Shown in pieces: positions 5,641-12,666 of a DNA stretch of 12,666 bases (position 1 is its first letter; the number at the start of each line of letters is the position of its first letter). Below the pieces are notes generated by a model. That model saw only the letters and a list, made by a program, of their open reading frames with translations, was not told the DNA's origin and made no database searches. The stretch comes from JBCBSZ01 sp039197885 (GTDB lineage: Bacteria > Actinomycetota > Acidimicrobiia > Acidimicrobiales > Poriferisodalaceae): assembly GCA_039197885.1 (NCBI GenBank), contig JBCCTY010000100.1:1-12666 (forward strand), read 5' to 3'. Both the position numbers and the translations under genes were made by a program.

Positions 5641-7383
5641 ATGGGAGAACGACTGACCGGGGCCCAGGCCCTCGTCCGCAGTCTCGAGATGGCCGGGGTC
5701 GAGGTGGTCTTCGGGCTGCCCGGTGGCGCCATCCTGCCCGTGTACGACCCGATCATCGACAGCCCGATCCGCCACGTGCTGGTCCGCCACGAGCAGGGTG
5801 CCGGTCACATGGCCTCGGGCTACGCCCACGTCACGGGGCGCCCGGGGGTGTGCGTCGTCACCTCCGGCCCGGCGGCCACCAACCTCGTGACCCCGCTGGC
5901 CGACGCCATGCTCGACTCGATCCCGATGGTCGCCATCACGGGCCAGGTCGCCACCGCGGCCATCGGCACCGACGCGTTCCAGGAGTGCGACACCACCGGC
6001 ATCACCATGTCGTGCACCAAGCACAACTGGTTGATCACCTCGGCCGACGAGATCCCCCGGGTCGTCAAGGAGGCCTTCCACGTGGCGTCCACCGGTCGGC
6101 CCGGCCCGGTGCTCGTCGACCTGCCGAAGGACGTCGCCAACGCCGAGATGGAGTGGTACTGGCCCGGTGATCTCGACCTCCCCGGCTACCAGCCGACCAC
6201 CGTCGGCCACCCCCGGCAGATCAAGAAGGCGGCCCAGCTGATCCGCGAGGCCGAGCGTCCCGTCATCTACGCCGGGGGCGGGATCCTCAAGGCTCGCGCC
6301 GCGGAGGCACTCGCCAAGCTGGTCGACCTGACCGGCATCCACGTCGTGACGACGCTCATGGCCCGGGGGGCCTTTCCCGACACCCACGAGCTGTGCCTCG
6401 GCATGCCGGGCATGCACGGCAACTACACGGCCGTCACAGCGATGCAGGAGTCGGACCTGCTCATCGCGCTCGGGTCGCGCTTCGACGACCGCGTCACCGG
6501 CAAGACCGACGAGTTCGCCAAGCACGCCAAGATCATCCACGTCGACATCGACCCGGCCGAGCTCGGCAAGGTCCGCCGGCCCGACGTCCCGATCGTCGGT
6601 GACTGCCGCCAGGTGATCGAGTCGTTGTGCTCCGACCTCGAGCGCCACGGCACCGGCGACGCCGATCGCAGCGCGTGGAAGAGCACGATCTCCGGGTGGC
6701 AGGAGCAGTTCCCACTCCAGTACCCGCCGATGGACGCCGACGGTGCGCTCAAGCCCCAGCAGGTCATCGAGTCCCTGCGGGACCACACCCCGGACGACAC
6801 CATCGTCGTCGCCGGCGTCGGCCAGCACCAGATGTGGACCTCGCAGTACTGGCGCTTCGACCACCCCTACACCTGGGTGAACTCCGGCGGGCTCGGCACG
6901 ATGGGCTACGCGGTCCCCGCCGCGATCGGGTGCAAGGCCGGCCGCCCCGACCGCATGGTGTGGGCCGTCGACGGCGACGGGTGCTTCCAGATGACCGCCC
7001 AGGAGCTGATCACCGCCGCCGCCGAGCGGATCCCGGTGAAGATCGCCATCATCAACAACGCCTACCTCGGCATGGTTCGCCAATGGCAGGAGCTCTTCTA
7101 CGAGGAGCGCTACAGCGAGGTCTACCTCTCCCCCGACCTGCCCGACTACGTCATGTGGGCCGAGGCGATGGGATGCGTCGGCATCCGGGTCGAGGACGAG
7201 GCCGAGGTCATCCCGGCGATCGAGAAGGCCAACGCCATCCACGACCGCCCCGTGGTGGTCGACTTCCGGACCGACGCGTTCGAGAAGGTCTACCCGATGG
7301 TCCCGGCGGGCGGTTCGAACAGCGACATCATCCTCGGGCCGGAAGGCGACGACGCGCTGCGGTCTGGTCTGGCGCCGAGCTGA
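5641..7383 (+). CDS. ilvB: Acetolactate synthase large (catalytic) subunit
   Basis: ThDP-dependent enzyme that condenses two pyruvates to acetolactate, or pyruvate and 2-ketobutyrate to acetohydroxybutyrate; first common step of BCAA synthesis. The protein is 580 aa, normal for the family. The ThDP-activating glutamate is E51 in RHEQGAGHMASGYA. The central FAD-binding domain includes SRFDDRVTGK (279-288). The C-terminal ThDP/Mg motif runs from GDG (445-447) to NN (472-473), followed by LGMVRQWQELFY. The ATG has GAGGAG 6 nt upstream. It is transcribed alone behind its own attenuator, with ilvN and ilvC in the divergent operon. The last 18 codons overlap the end of the convergent ligase-like gene, and this tail (after SNSDI) is probably not conserved. 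Confidence 0.96.
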   Translation: MGERLTGAQALVRSLEMAGVEVVFGLPGGAILPVYDPIIDSPIRHVLVRHEQGAGHMASGYAHVTGRPGVCVVTSGPAATNLVTPLADAMLDSIPMVAITGQVATAAIGTDAFQECDTTGITMSCTKHNWLITSADEIPRVVKEAFHVASTGRPGPVLVDLPKDVANAEMEWYWPGDLDLPGYQPTTVGHPRQIKKAAQLIREAERPVIYAGGGILKARAAEALAKLVDLTGIHVVTTLMARGAFPDTHELCLGMPGMHGNYTAVTAMQESDLLIALGSRFDDRVTGKTDEFAKHAKIIHVDIDPAELGKVRRPDVPIVGDCRQVIESLCSDLERHGTGDADRSAWKSTISGWQEQFPLQYPPMDADGALKPQQVIESLRDHTPDDTIVVAGVGQHQMWTSQYWRFDHPYTWVNSGGLGTMGYAVPAAIGCKAGRPDRMVWAVDGDGCFQMTAQELITAAAERIPVKIAIINNAYLGMVRQWQELFYEERYSEVYLSPDLPDYVMWAEAMGCVGIRVEDEAEVIPAIEKANAIHDRPVVVDFRTDAFEKVYPMVPAGGSNSDIILGPEGDDALRSGLAPS

Positions 7384-8737
7384 GGCCGGCTCCGGCCTGC
7401 GCCGAGGTCGTCGCCGCCACCACGGCGACGATCAGCAGGAGCTCGTCGATGCCGGTGAAGAGCGAGCCGCTCCCCGGCCCCGTGAGACCCACCAACCCGA
7501 CGTAGACGATCAGCGCCTCGATCAGCGGCCTCGGGCGGCGGGCCAGATCGGCGATGGCAGCGGCGACCGCGGCGACGACCAGGGCCGTCCCGACGAGGCC
7601 CAGCGAGACGACGAGCTCCAGCGCACGGTTGTGGGTGTTGCGGAACACGATCGGGCGGAGATCGCCCTCGTCCATCGAGCGCTGCATCGCCTCCTCGGTG
7701 CCGGCGAGGCCCCAGCCACGCACCGGCCGCTCCAGCGCACGGTCGATCGCGGCGGGCCAGATCTCGGTGACCCGCAGATCGGCCCCGGAGGCGCCACCCT
7801 GCCGGAGCCCGGCGAGCTCGTCGAGGGGGCCGATCGCCGCACCGCTGAGTCCGATCGCGGCGACGGCGACCGCGCCGGCGACGACCAGGGCTGCGAGCAC
7901 CGTCCGCCCCATCGCACGCAACAGCATCCAGAGCCCTGCGGCCAACACGGCGGCGAGCGCGGCGCGCGACTGCGTCGCCCCCGTGGCCACGAGGCCCACA
8001 CCGAGGAGCACGACCCCCATCGCCCGACCGGGGAGCAACCCGACGACGGCGGCGACGCCCAGCAGCACCAGCGGGGCGACCGCCTCGGCGAGCTGGATCG
8101 GCTCGGTCGAGAGCGCGGTCAGCCGCGCGATCCCGAGCCGCGTCTCCTCCTCGAAGCCCGCCAGGCGGGCCGGGTCGGCGCCGAGGGCGGCCGTGACCAG
8201 CGATGCCGACGCGAAGCCGGCGAGTCCGACGGCGACAGCGATCAGCGTGGGCCCCACCCCGAGCTCACCCACGAGGCGGTCGATCACGAGGATCACCAGC
8301 AGCAGCTCGACGCCGGCCAGCGCCGACGCCGCGGGAACCGGCGTGAGTGGGGCGATCACCGTCGCCCACACCGCCGCTGCAGCGAGCAGCGTCGTGGCCC
8401 CCGAGGCCCGCCGACCCGGCACGGCGGTCAGCACGACGACGGCGAGCGGCCCGAGGCTCAGCGCCCGGAACCACCACGCCCCGGGCCCCGGATCGACCAG
8501 GCTCGCCACGCCGATCGCGGGCGGGGCGAGGGCGAGGAGCCCGGCGAGGGTGGCCGCCGACGCCAGGAGACCGCGCCGATGGAGGTGGCCGTCGGGCGAG
8601 GCGGCCAACGTCGCTCCGACGAGGCCGGGGAGGCAGACGAGGAGGGCCCAGAGCGACCACCCGCTCACCGACCATCCTCCGAGGACCACGACCCACAGGG
8701 TGAGCAGCGCCACGGCCGGTCCGCTCGGCCCGGTCAC
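7328..8737 (-). CDS. O-antigen ligase/polymerase-like polytopic membrane protein
   Basis: A 469-aa protein dominated by about 11-13 hydrophobic segments, placing it in the cytoplasmic membrane. Near residues 249-272 is a TQSRAAL segment, and at 341-384 a non-membrane loop with GWGLAGTEEA, then RNTHNRALELVVSLGLVGT. The pattern G-x-G, then H-N-x-x-L and G-x-x-G is the signature of the Wzy_C/WaaL O-antigen ligase family. It probably polymerises or ligates a lipid-linked glycan made with the upstream sugar enzymes; which of the two cannot be told. I chose GTG 8737, which overlaps the stop of the Wzz-like gene as GTGA; a GTG at 8758 would add 7 residues. The C-terminal tail overlaps the end of ilvB by 56 bp, tail to tail. 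Confidence 0.78.
   Translation of the reverse strand: MTGPSGPAVALLTLWVVVLGGWSVSGWSLWALLVCLPGLVGATLAASPDGHLHRRGLLASAATLAGLLALAPPAIGVASLVDPGPGAWWFRALSLGPLAVVVLTAVPGRRASGATTLLAAAAVWATVIAPLTPVPAASALAGVELLLVILVIDRLVGELGVGPTLIAVAVGLAGFASASLVTAALGADPARLAGFEEETRLGIARLTALSTEPIQLAEAVAPLVLLGVAAVVGLLPGRAMGVVLLGVGLVATGATQSRAALAAVLAAGLWMLLRAMGRTVLAALVVAGAVAVAAIGLSGAAIGPLDELAGLRQGGASGADLRVTEIWPAAIDRALERPVRGWGLAGTEEAMQRSMDEGDLRPIVFRNTHNRALELVVSLGLVGTALVVAAVAAAIADLARRPRPLIEALIVYVGLVGLTGPGSGSLFTGIDELLLIVAVVAATTSAQAGAGLSSAPDQTAARRRLPARG
7383..7398. terminator. Small GC hairpin at the end of ilvB
   Basis: AGGCCG/CGGCCT arms (7383-7388 and 7393-7398) around GCTC begin at the last base of the ilvB stop codon. No T tract follows on either strand, and it lies inside the convergent ligase-like coding region. 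It could assist termination of ilvB but may be chance. Confidence 0.25.
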
Positions 8738-9402
8738 TCCCGTCGCCGTCCGGCCCACGGCAGGAAGACCCCGACGGCGACGAGCGCGGCCAGCCCCACC
8801 ACCACGGCGTCGCGGGCGGGCGCGGCCTCGCGGTCGGAGATCGTGGGCGTGCCGACCACCTGGACCAGCCCGGTCAGCACCGCCAGCTGACCGCGACGGA
8901 CCTCGATGTCGGCCTGGATCCGGCGAGCCGCAGCGTCGTCGGCGTCGAGGCGGTCCAGCGAGATCTCGAGCTCGGCGATCTGGGTCTCGAGGATGCGGAT
9001 CTCCTCGTCACGACTGGCCGCCAGCGCCTCCTCCACGAGCCGGTCGAGGTGGGCCGTGGCCTCTCCCTCGAGGCCGGCCACCACCTCGACGTCGACGATG
9101 GCCTGGCCCGGACGCACGGAGATGACGACCTCCTCGACGCCGTCCGGGGGCGAGGCGAAGGCGCTGCCGGTGCGGAGCGCATCGGCAGTGGCGTTGGCCC
9201 GGTCGAAGGCCGACACCCGACCACCGTCCTCGGCGAGCAGCTCGGCCCGGGCGACGACGCCGTCGACGTCGCGCACGACGTAGGTCATCGCGGCGAGCGC
9301 GACGCCCACGATCACGGCCACCCAGATCCAGGGCAGCGGCGGGGAGAAGGGGGCTCGGTCGTCGCCGGAGTCGACGTCGGCCGTCGGCTCGGTCAGCGAC
9401 AC
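8734..9402 (-). CDS. Wzz-like two-TM coiled-coil protein (putative polysaccharide chain-length regulator)
   Basis: A 222-aa protein with a charged N-terminal tail, a first membrane segment (about 24-43, WIWVAVIVGVALAAMTYVV), an external region, a probable coiled coil (about 118-180, rich in Glu, Leu, Arg), and a second membrane segment (about 197-216) followed by RRRE. This topology, the position between sugar enzymes and an O-antigen ligase-like protein, and the proline-containing stretch before TM2 recall Wzz/Wzc chain-length proteins. It is shorter than most Wzz and lacks any kinase domain, so the family call is structural, not by clear motif. The GTG start at 9402 lies 4 bp after the uxs stop; the frame is open to 9777 but that part is shadow inside uxs. 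The stop overlaps the next gene (GTGA). Confidence 0.6.
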   Translation of the reverse strand: MSLTEPTADVDSGDDRAPFSPPLPWIWVAVIVGVALAAMTYVVRDVDGVVARAELLAEDGGRVSAFDRANATADALRTGSAFASPPDGVEEVVISVRPGQAIVDVEVVAGLEGEATAHLDRLVEEALAASRDEEIRILETQIAELEISLDRLDADDAAARRIQADIEVRRGQLAVLTGLVQVVGTPTISDREAAPARDAVVVGLAALVAVGVFLPWAGRRRE

Positions 9403-9406
9403 GGCC

Positions 9407-10369
<963 letters not shown>

Positions 10370-10390
10370 GGTGTGTGTCCGCCTCTCTCG

Positions 10391-11686
10391 TCAGCTCGGG
10401 ACGCCGACGACCCGGAAGTCGAAGTCGTTGCGGCGCAGCGCCTGCCGGTCGAGCACGTTGCGGGCATCGACGACCCGGCGGTCGGCCATCAGCTCGGCGA
10501 CCTTGCCGAGATCGAGCCACCGGAAGTCGTCCCACTCCGTCAGGACCATCAGGACCTCGGCGTCGCGGACGGCCTCGTAGGCGTCGTCGAGCACCGTCAT
10601 GCCGGGCAGCTCACGCTGGACCGCGGGGTCGAACGCGTGCACGTCGGCACCGGCGGCGGCGAGCCGTTCGATGATCTCCAGCGCCGGTGAGTCGCGCAGG
10701 TCGTCGGTGCGGGCCTTGAACGTGAGGCCCCAGACGGCGATGCGGCGGCCCGAGAGGTCGGCGACCGACTCCCCGCCGAGCAGCTCGACCGCCTTGTCGA
10801 CCATGCGGTCGAACATCTGCTCGTTGACCTCGACGACCGACCGGAGCATCTCGAAGTCGTAGCCGCCGGTCTCGGCGATGTTGACGAGCGCCCGGGTGTC
10901 CTTCGGGAAGCAGGAGCCGCCCCAGCCCGGACCCGGGTTGAGGAAGTCGGGCCCGATCCGCTGGTCGTAGCCCATGCCCAACATGACGTCGTGGACGTCG
11001 GCGCCCACCCCTTCGCAGATGGCCGCGATGGCGTTGGCGAACGAGAGCTTGGTGGCGAGGAAGGCGTTGGCGGCGTACTTGATCGTCTCGGCCGACCGGG
11101 GATCAGTCACCACGATCGGGGCCGGGATGCCCAGGTAGAGCGACGCCACCTTGGCGGCAGCCGCCCGATCGTCGGCGCCGATGACGATGCGGTCGGGGTG
11201 GAAGAAGTCGCGGACGGCCGAACCCTCGCGGAGGAACTCCGGGTTCGACACGACCGACACGTCGGGACGGCCGAGGGCGGCCTCGACGACGCGGGTCGAG
11301 CCGACCGGGACGGTCGACTTGTTGACGACGATCGCCTCGGCGGGGAGCGCCTCGGCGATCTGGTGGGCGGCCTGCTCGATGTAGCTGAGGTCGGCCGAGC
11401 CGTCCTCGCGCTGGGGCGTCGGCACGCAGAGGTAGGCGAACTCGGCGTCGGTGACGGCATTCTCGGCGCCGACCACGAACTCCAGGCGGCCGTCGGAGAG
11501 GCCCTGCTCGAGGAGCTCGTCCATGCCGTGCTCGAGGATCGGGACCTCGCCGGCGTTGAGCCGGGCGATCTTGTCCGGATCGATGTCCGCGCACATCACC
11601 CGATGCCCCAGCTTGGCGAAGCACGCCGCCGTGGTCAGGCCGACGTACCCGGCTCCGATGACTCCGATGTTGCTCACGTCGCCCAT
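10391..11686 (-). CDS. ugd: UDP-glucose 6-dehydrogenase
   Basis: Oxidises UDP-glucose twice with NAD to UDP-glucuronate. The protein is 431 aa, the normal length. The N-terminal Rossmann fold starts with IGVIGAGYVGLTTAACFAKL; CVPTP (87-91), STVPVGSTR (124-132), NPEFLREG (148-155) and K203/N207 in TIKYAANAFLATK follow. The catalytic Cys is C259 in PGWGGSCFPKDTRAL. The C-terminal domain has WGLTFKARTDDLRDSPA. GDP-mannose dehydrogenase is the nearest alternative but the SCFPKD region and the partner uxs favour UDP-glucose. ATG 11686 is chosen because GGAGGGAGA lies just upstream; a GTG three codons later is possible. It is the first gene of the polysaccharide operon. Confidence 0.93.
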   Translation of the reverse strand: MGDVSNIGVIGAGYVGLTTAACFAKLGHRVMCADIDPDKIARLNAGEVPILEHGMDELLEQGLSDGRLEFVVGAENAVTDAEFAYLCVPTPQREDGSADLSYIEQAAHQIAEALPAEAIVVNKSTVPVGSTRVVEAALGRPDVSVVSNPEFLREGSAVRDFFHPDRIVIGADDRAAAAKVASLYLGIPAPIVVTDPRSAETIKYAANAFLATKLSFANAIAAICEGVGADVHDVMLGMGYDQRIGPDFLNPGPGWGGSCFPKDTRALVNIAETGGYDFEMLRSVVEVNEQMFDRMVDKAVELLGGESVADLSGRRIAVWGLTFKARTDDLRDSPALEIIERLAAAGADVHAFDPAVQRELPGMTVLDDAYEAVRDAEVLMVLTEWDDFRWLDLGKVAELMADRRVVDARNVLDRQALRRNDFDFRVVGVPS

Positions 11687-11733
11687 GGTTCTCCCTCCTC
11701 CGTCCTCCAGGCAATCGACCCGACCACGCTCCG

Positions 11734-11762
11734 AGGTAAGGAGATCGGCAACTCGACCACAA
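11734..11762 (-). promoter_or_regulatory. Possible promoter of ugd
   Basis: On the minus strand TTGTGG (11762-11757) and TTACCT (11739-11734) are 17 bp apart, predicting a start near 11727 and a 5' leader of about 40 nt before the ugd ATG. Both hexamers are imperfect. No other structure was found in this 110-bp divergent gap apart from the sulfotransferase -10. Confidence 0.4.
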
Positions 11763-11781
11763 CCCGCAGCGCATCGGATGG

Positions 11782-11787
11782 CATACT
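11782..11787 (+). promoter_or_regulatory. Possible -10 of the sulfotransferase-like gene
   Basis: CATACT, one mismatch to TATACT, 6 nt before a TTG and 9 nt before the GTG start. With no Shine-Dalgarno sequence, the gene may be transcribed leaderless, as greA and the leader peptides appear to be. No -35 was recognised. Confidence 0.35.
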
Positions 11788-11796
11788 CATCCGTTG

Positions 11797-12648
11797 GTGA
11801 CCGGACCGCTCCCACTCGTCGTCACGGGCCCCGAGGCCGCCGGGCTGTCGCTCATGCGCGACGCCCTCGCCGGATCGCGGCTCATCGACACCTCCCACCT
11901 GGGCCTGAGCCTGGGCATGGCCGACTGGAAGGTCGTGCTGCGCCATCCATCGGTGAGCTCGGCCCACTACGTCATGGGGGGCGGGCCACAGGGCTTCGGC
12001 CAACCCGACCTCGACGAGGCCGTCCTCCGCCTCGGTGACGGCGCCCGGATGATCGTCCTGCTGCGCGATCCGGCCGACCGCCTGCTGGCGCAGTACCGAC
12101 GGCTCCGGCTGGCCCGCGAGCCCGAGGCCCTCCGGGTGGCCTTCGACGTGTTCGTCCACCGAGGGGCCCAACCGGTCGAACCGGGCACGCCACGCAGCGT
12201 GGCCCAGGAGGCGGTCGCGGCGTCCCGGTACCTCGATCCGGTGCGACGGCTCCTCACCTCCCTCGGCGACGACCTGCTCCGCGTGGTGCACTACGAGACG
12301 CTCACGACGAGCTGGGCGTGGGTGTCGGAGTTCGAGCGCTTCCTCGGCTTCGAGGCCGGCGACCTGCCTCGCATCACCCCGTTCCCGTCCTCCACGGTCG
12401 TCGCACGGAGCCCCATGGCTCGCAACCTCGCCCGCCGTGTGGCCCACAGCCGGGCCAGGCGGCTCGTCCCGATCGGCGTGCGACGCGACATCCGGCGTCT
12501 CGACCTCCACTGGCCGGCCGAGCCCCACGAGCGGCCCGGTCTGCTCGACGCCCGCGAGCTCCTCCTGCGCGAAACCGAGGAGGTCGCCGACCTGCTCGGC
12601 GAGCTCCCGCCGTGGGCCACCCTGCAGCGCGTCGTCCGCGTCTACTGA
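11797..12648 (+). CDS. Sulfotransferase-like protein with degenerate PAPS site
   Basis: A 283-aa soluble protein. The segment RMIVLLRDPADRLLAQYRRL (84-103) matches the 3'-phosphate binding helix of PAPS-dependent sulfotransferases (R-D-P-x-x-R). Later LRVVHYETL, FERFLGF and the C-terminal LRETEEVADLLGELPPW resemble the Y-E-x-L, R-F-L-G and final helix of the family. The N-terminal loop TGPEAAGLSLMRDAL (10-24) lies where G-x-R/K-S-G-T-T/S-x-L is expected but lacks the basic residue and the Ser-Gly-Thr. The usual Ser of the 3' motif is A98. It may sulfate a glycan made by the adjacent operon, or be a non-catalytic or altered relative. GTG 11797 was chosen over TTG 11794; no Shine-Dalgarno sequence helps decide. 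Confidence 0.6.
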   Translation: MTGPLPLVVTGPEAAGLSLMRDALAGSRLIDTSHLGLSLGMADWKVVLRHPSVSSAHYVMGGGPQGFGQPDLDEAVLRLGDGARMIVLLRDPADRLLAQYRRLRLAREPEALRVAFDVFVHRGAQPVEPGTPRSVAQEAVAASRYLDPVRRLLTSLGDDLLRVVHYETLTTSWAWVSEFERFLGFEAGDLPRITPFPSSTVVARSPMARNLARRVAHSRARRLVPIGVRRDIRRLDLHWPAEPHERPGLLDARELLLRETEEVADLLGELPPWATLQRVVRVY

Positions 12649-12666
12649 GACGGGCACGGGCCGAGA

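Noticed and set aside
5611..7242. Large minus-strand open frame opposite ilvB
   Set aside because: Antisense shadow of ilvB with no recognisable domain.
7554..9125. Plus-strand open frames opposite the ligase-like and Wzz-like genes
   Set aside because: Composition is Ala/Arg/Pro/Thr-rich shadow; the minus-strand frames encode coherent membrane segments and coiled coil.
11746..11755. GTTGCCGATC shared by the ilvB and ugd upstream regions
   Set aside because: A single 10-bp match on opposite strands without surrounding similarity; likely chance.

Overview
The window is a very GC-rich bacterial chromosome segment, tightly packed, with GTG/ATG starts, stop-start overlaps of the GTGA/ATGA type, and several promoters that place the transcription start on or next to the start codon. 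This style, plus a LeuB, IlvC and IlvE that read like actinobacterial forms, points to Actinomycetota. A deep lineage such as Acidimicrobiia is my guess from general resemblance only. No mobile elements, tRNA, rRNA or CRISPR were seen.

Region 1 (1-4903, minus strand) is a branched-chain amino acid (BCAA) operon read right to left: leader peptide and attenuator, leuB, ilvE, cimA, ilvC, ilvN (cut by the window edge). CimA makes citramalate from pyruvate and acetyl-CoA. LeuB can act in both the citramalate and the leucine routes, and IlvC, IlvN and IlvE serve the shared steps. The set is therefore arranged for isoleucine via citramalate plus valine/leucine. A 70-bp tandem duplication sits at the cimA/ilvC junction.

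Region 2 (4853-5640) is the regulatory centre. greA (plus strand) lies between two divergent BCAA attenuators. One (minus strand) precedes leuB and encodes MSGIGASTTAVVAIIP. The other (plus strand) precedes ilvB and encodes MTTRTTLVAIRVLIS. Both short ORFs appear leaderless. In both, the stop codon is fused to a hairpin with the same 8-bp core stem (GCGCACGC/GCGTGCGC), followed by a terminator-type hairpin. A long imperfect dyad (4920-4958) lies between the divergent greA and leuB-leader promoters.

Region 3 (5641-7383, plus) is ilvB, the acetolactate synthase catalytic subunit. It stands apart from its regulatory subunit ilvN, which is at the far end of the divergent operon. The parallel attenuators would let both subunits answer to the same amino acid signal.

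Region 4 (7328-11686, minus) is a surface-polysaccharide operon: ugd (UDP-glucose to UDP-glucuronate), uxs (UDP-glucuronate to UDP-xylose), a small Wzz-like two-TM coiled-coil protein, and an O-antigen ligase/polymerase-like membrane protein whose end overlaps the end of ilvB by 56 bp. Divergent from ugd is a sulfotransferase-like gene (11797-12648, plus) with a degenerate PAPS-binding loop. The polysaccharide locus probably continues to the right.

The most interesting signal is the mirrored pair of leaderless BCAA leader peptides and attenuators flanking the transcription factor gene greA.
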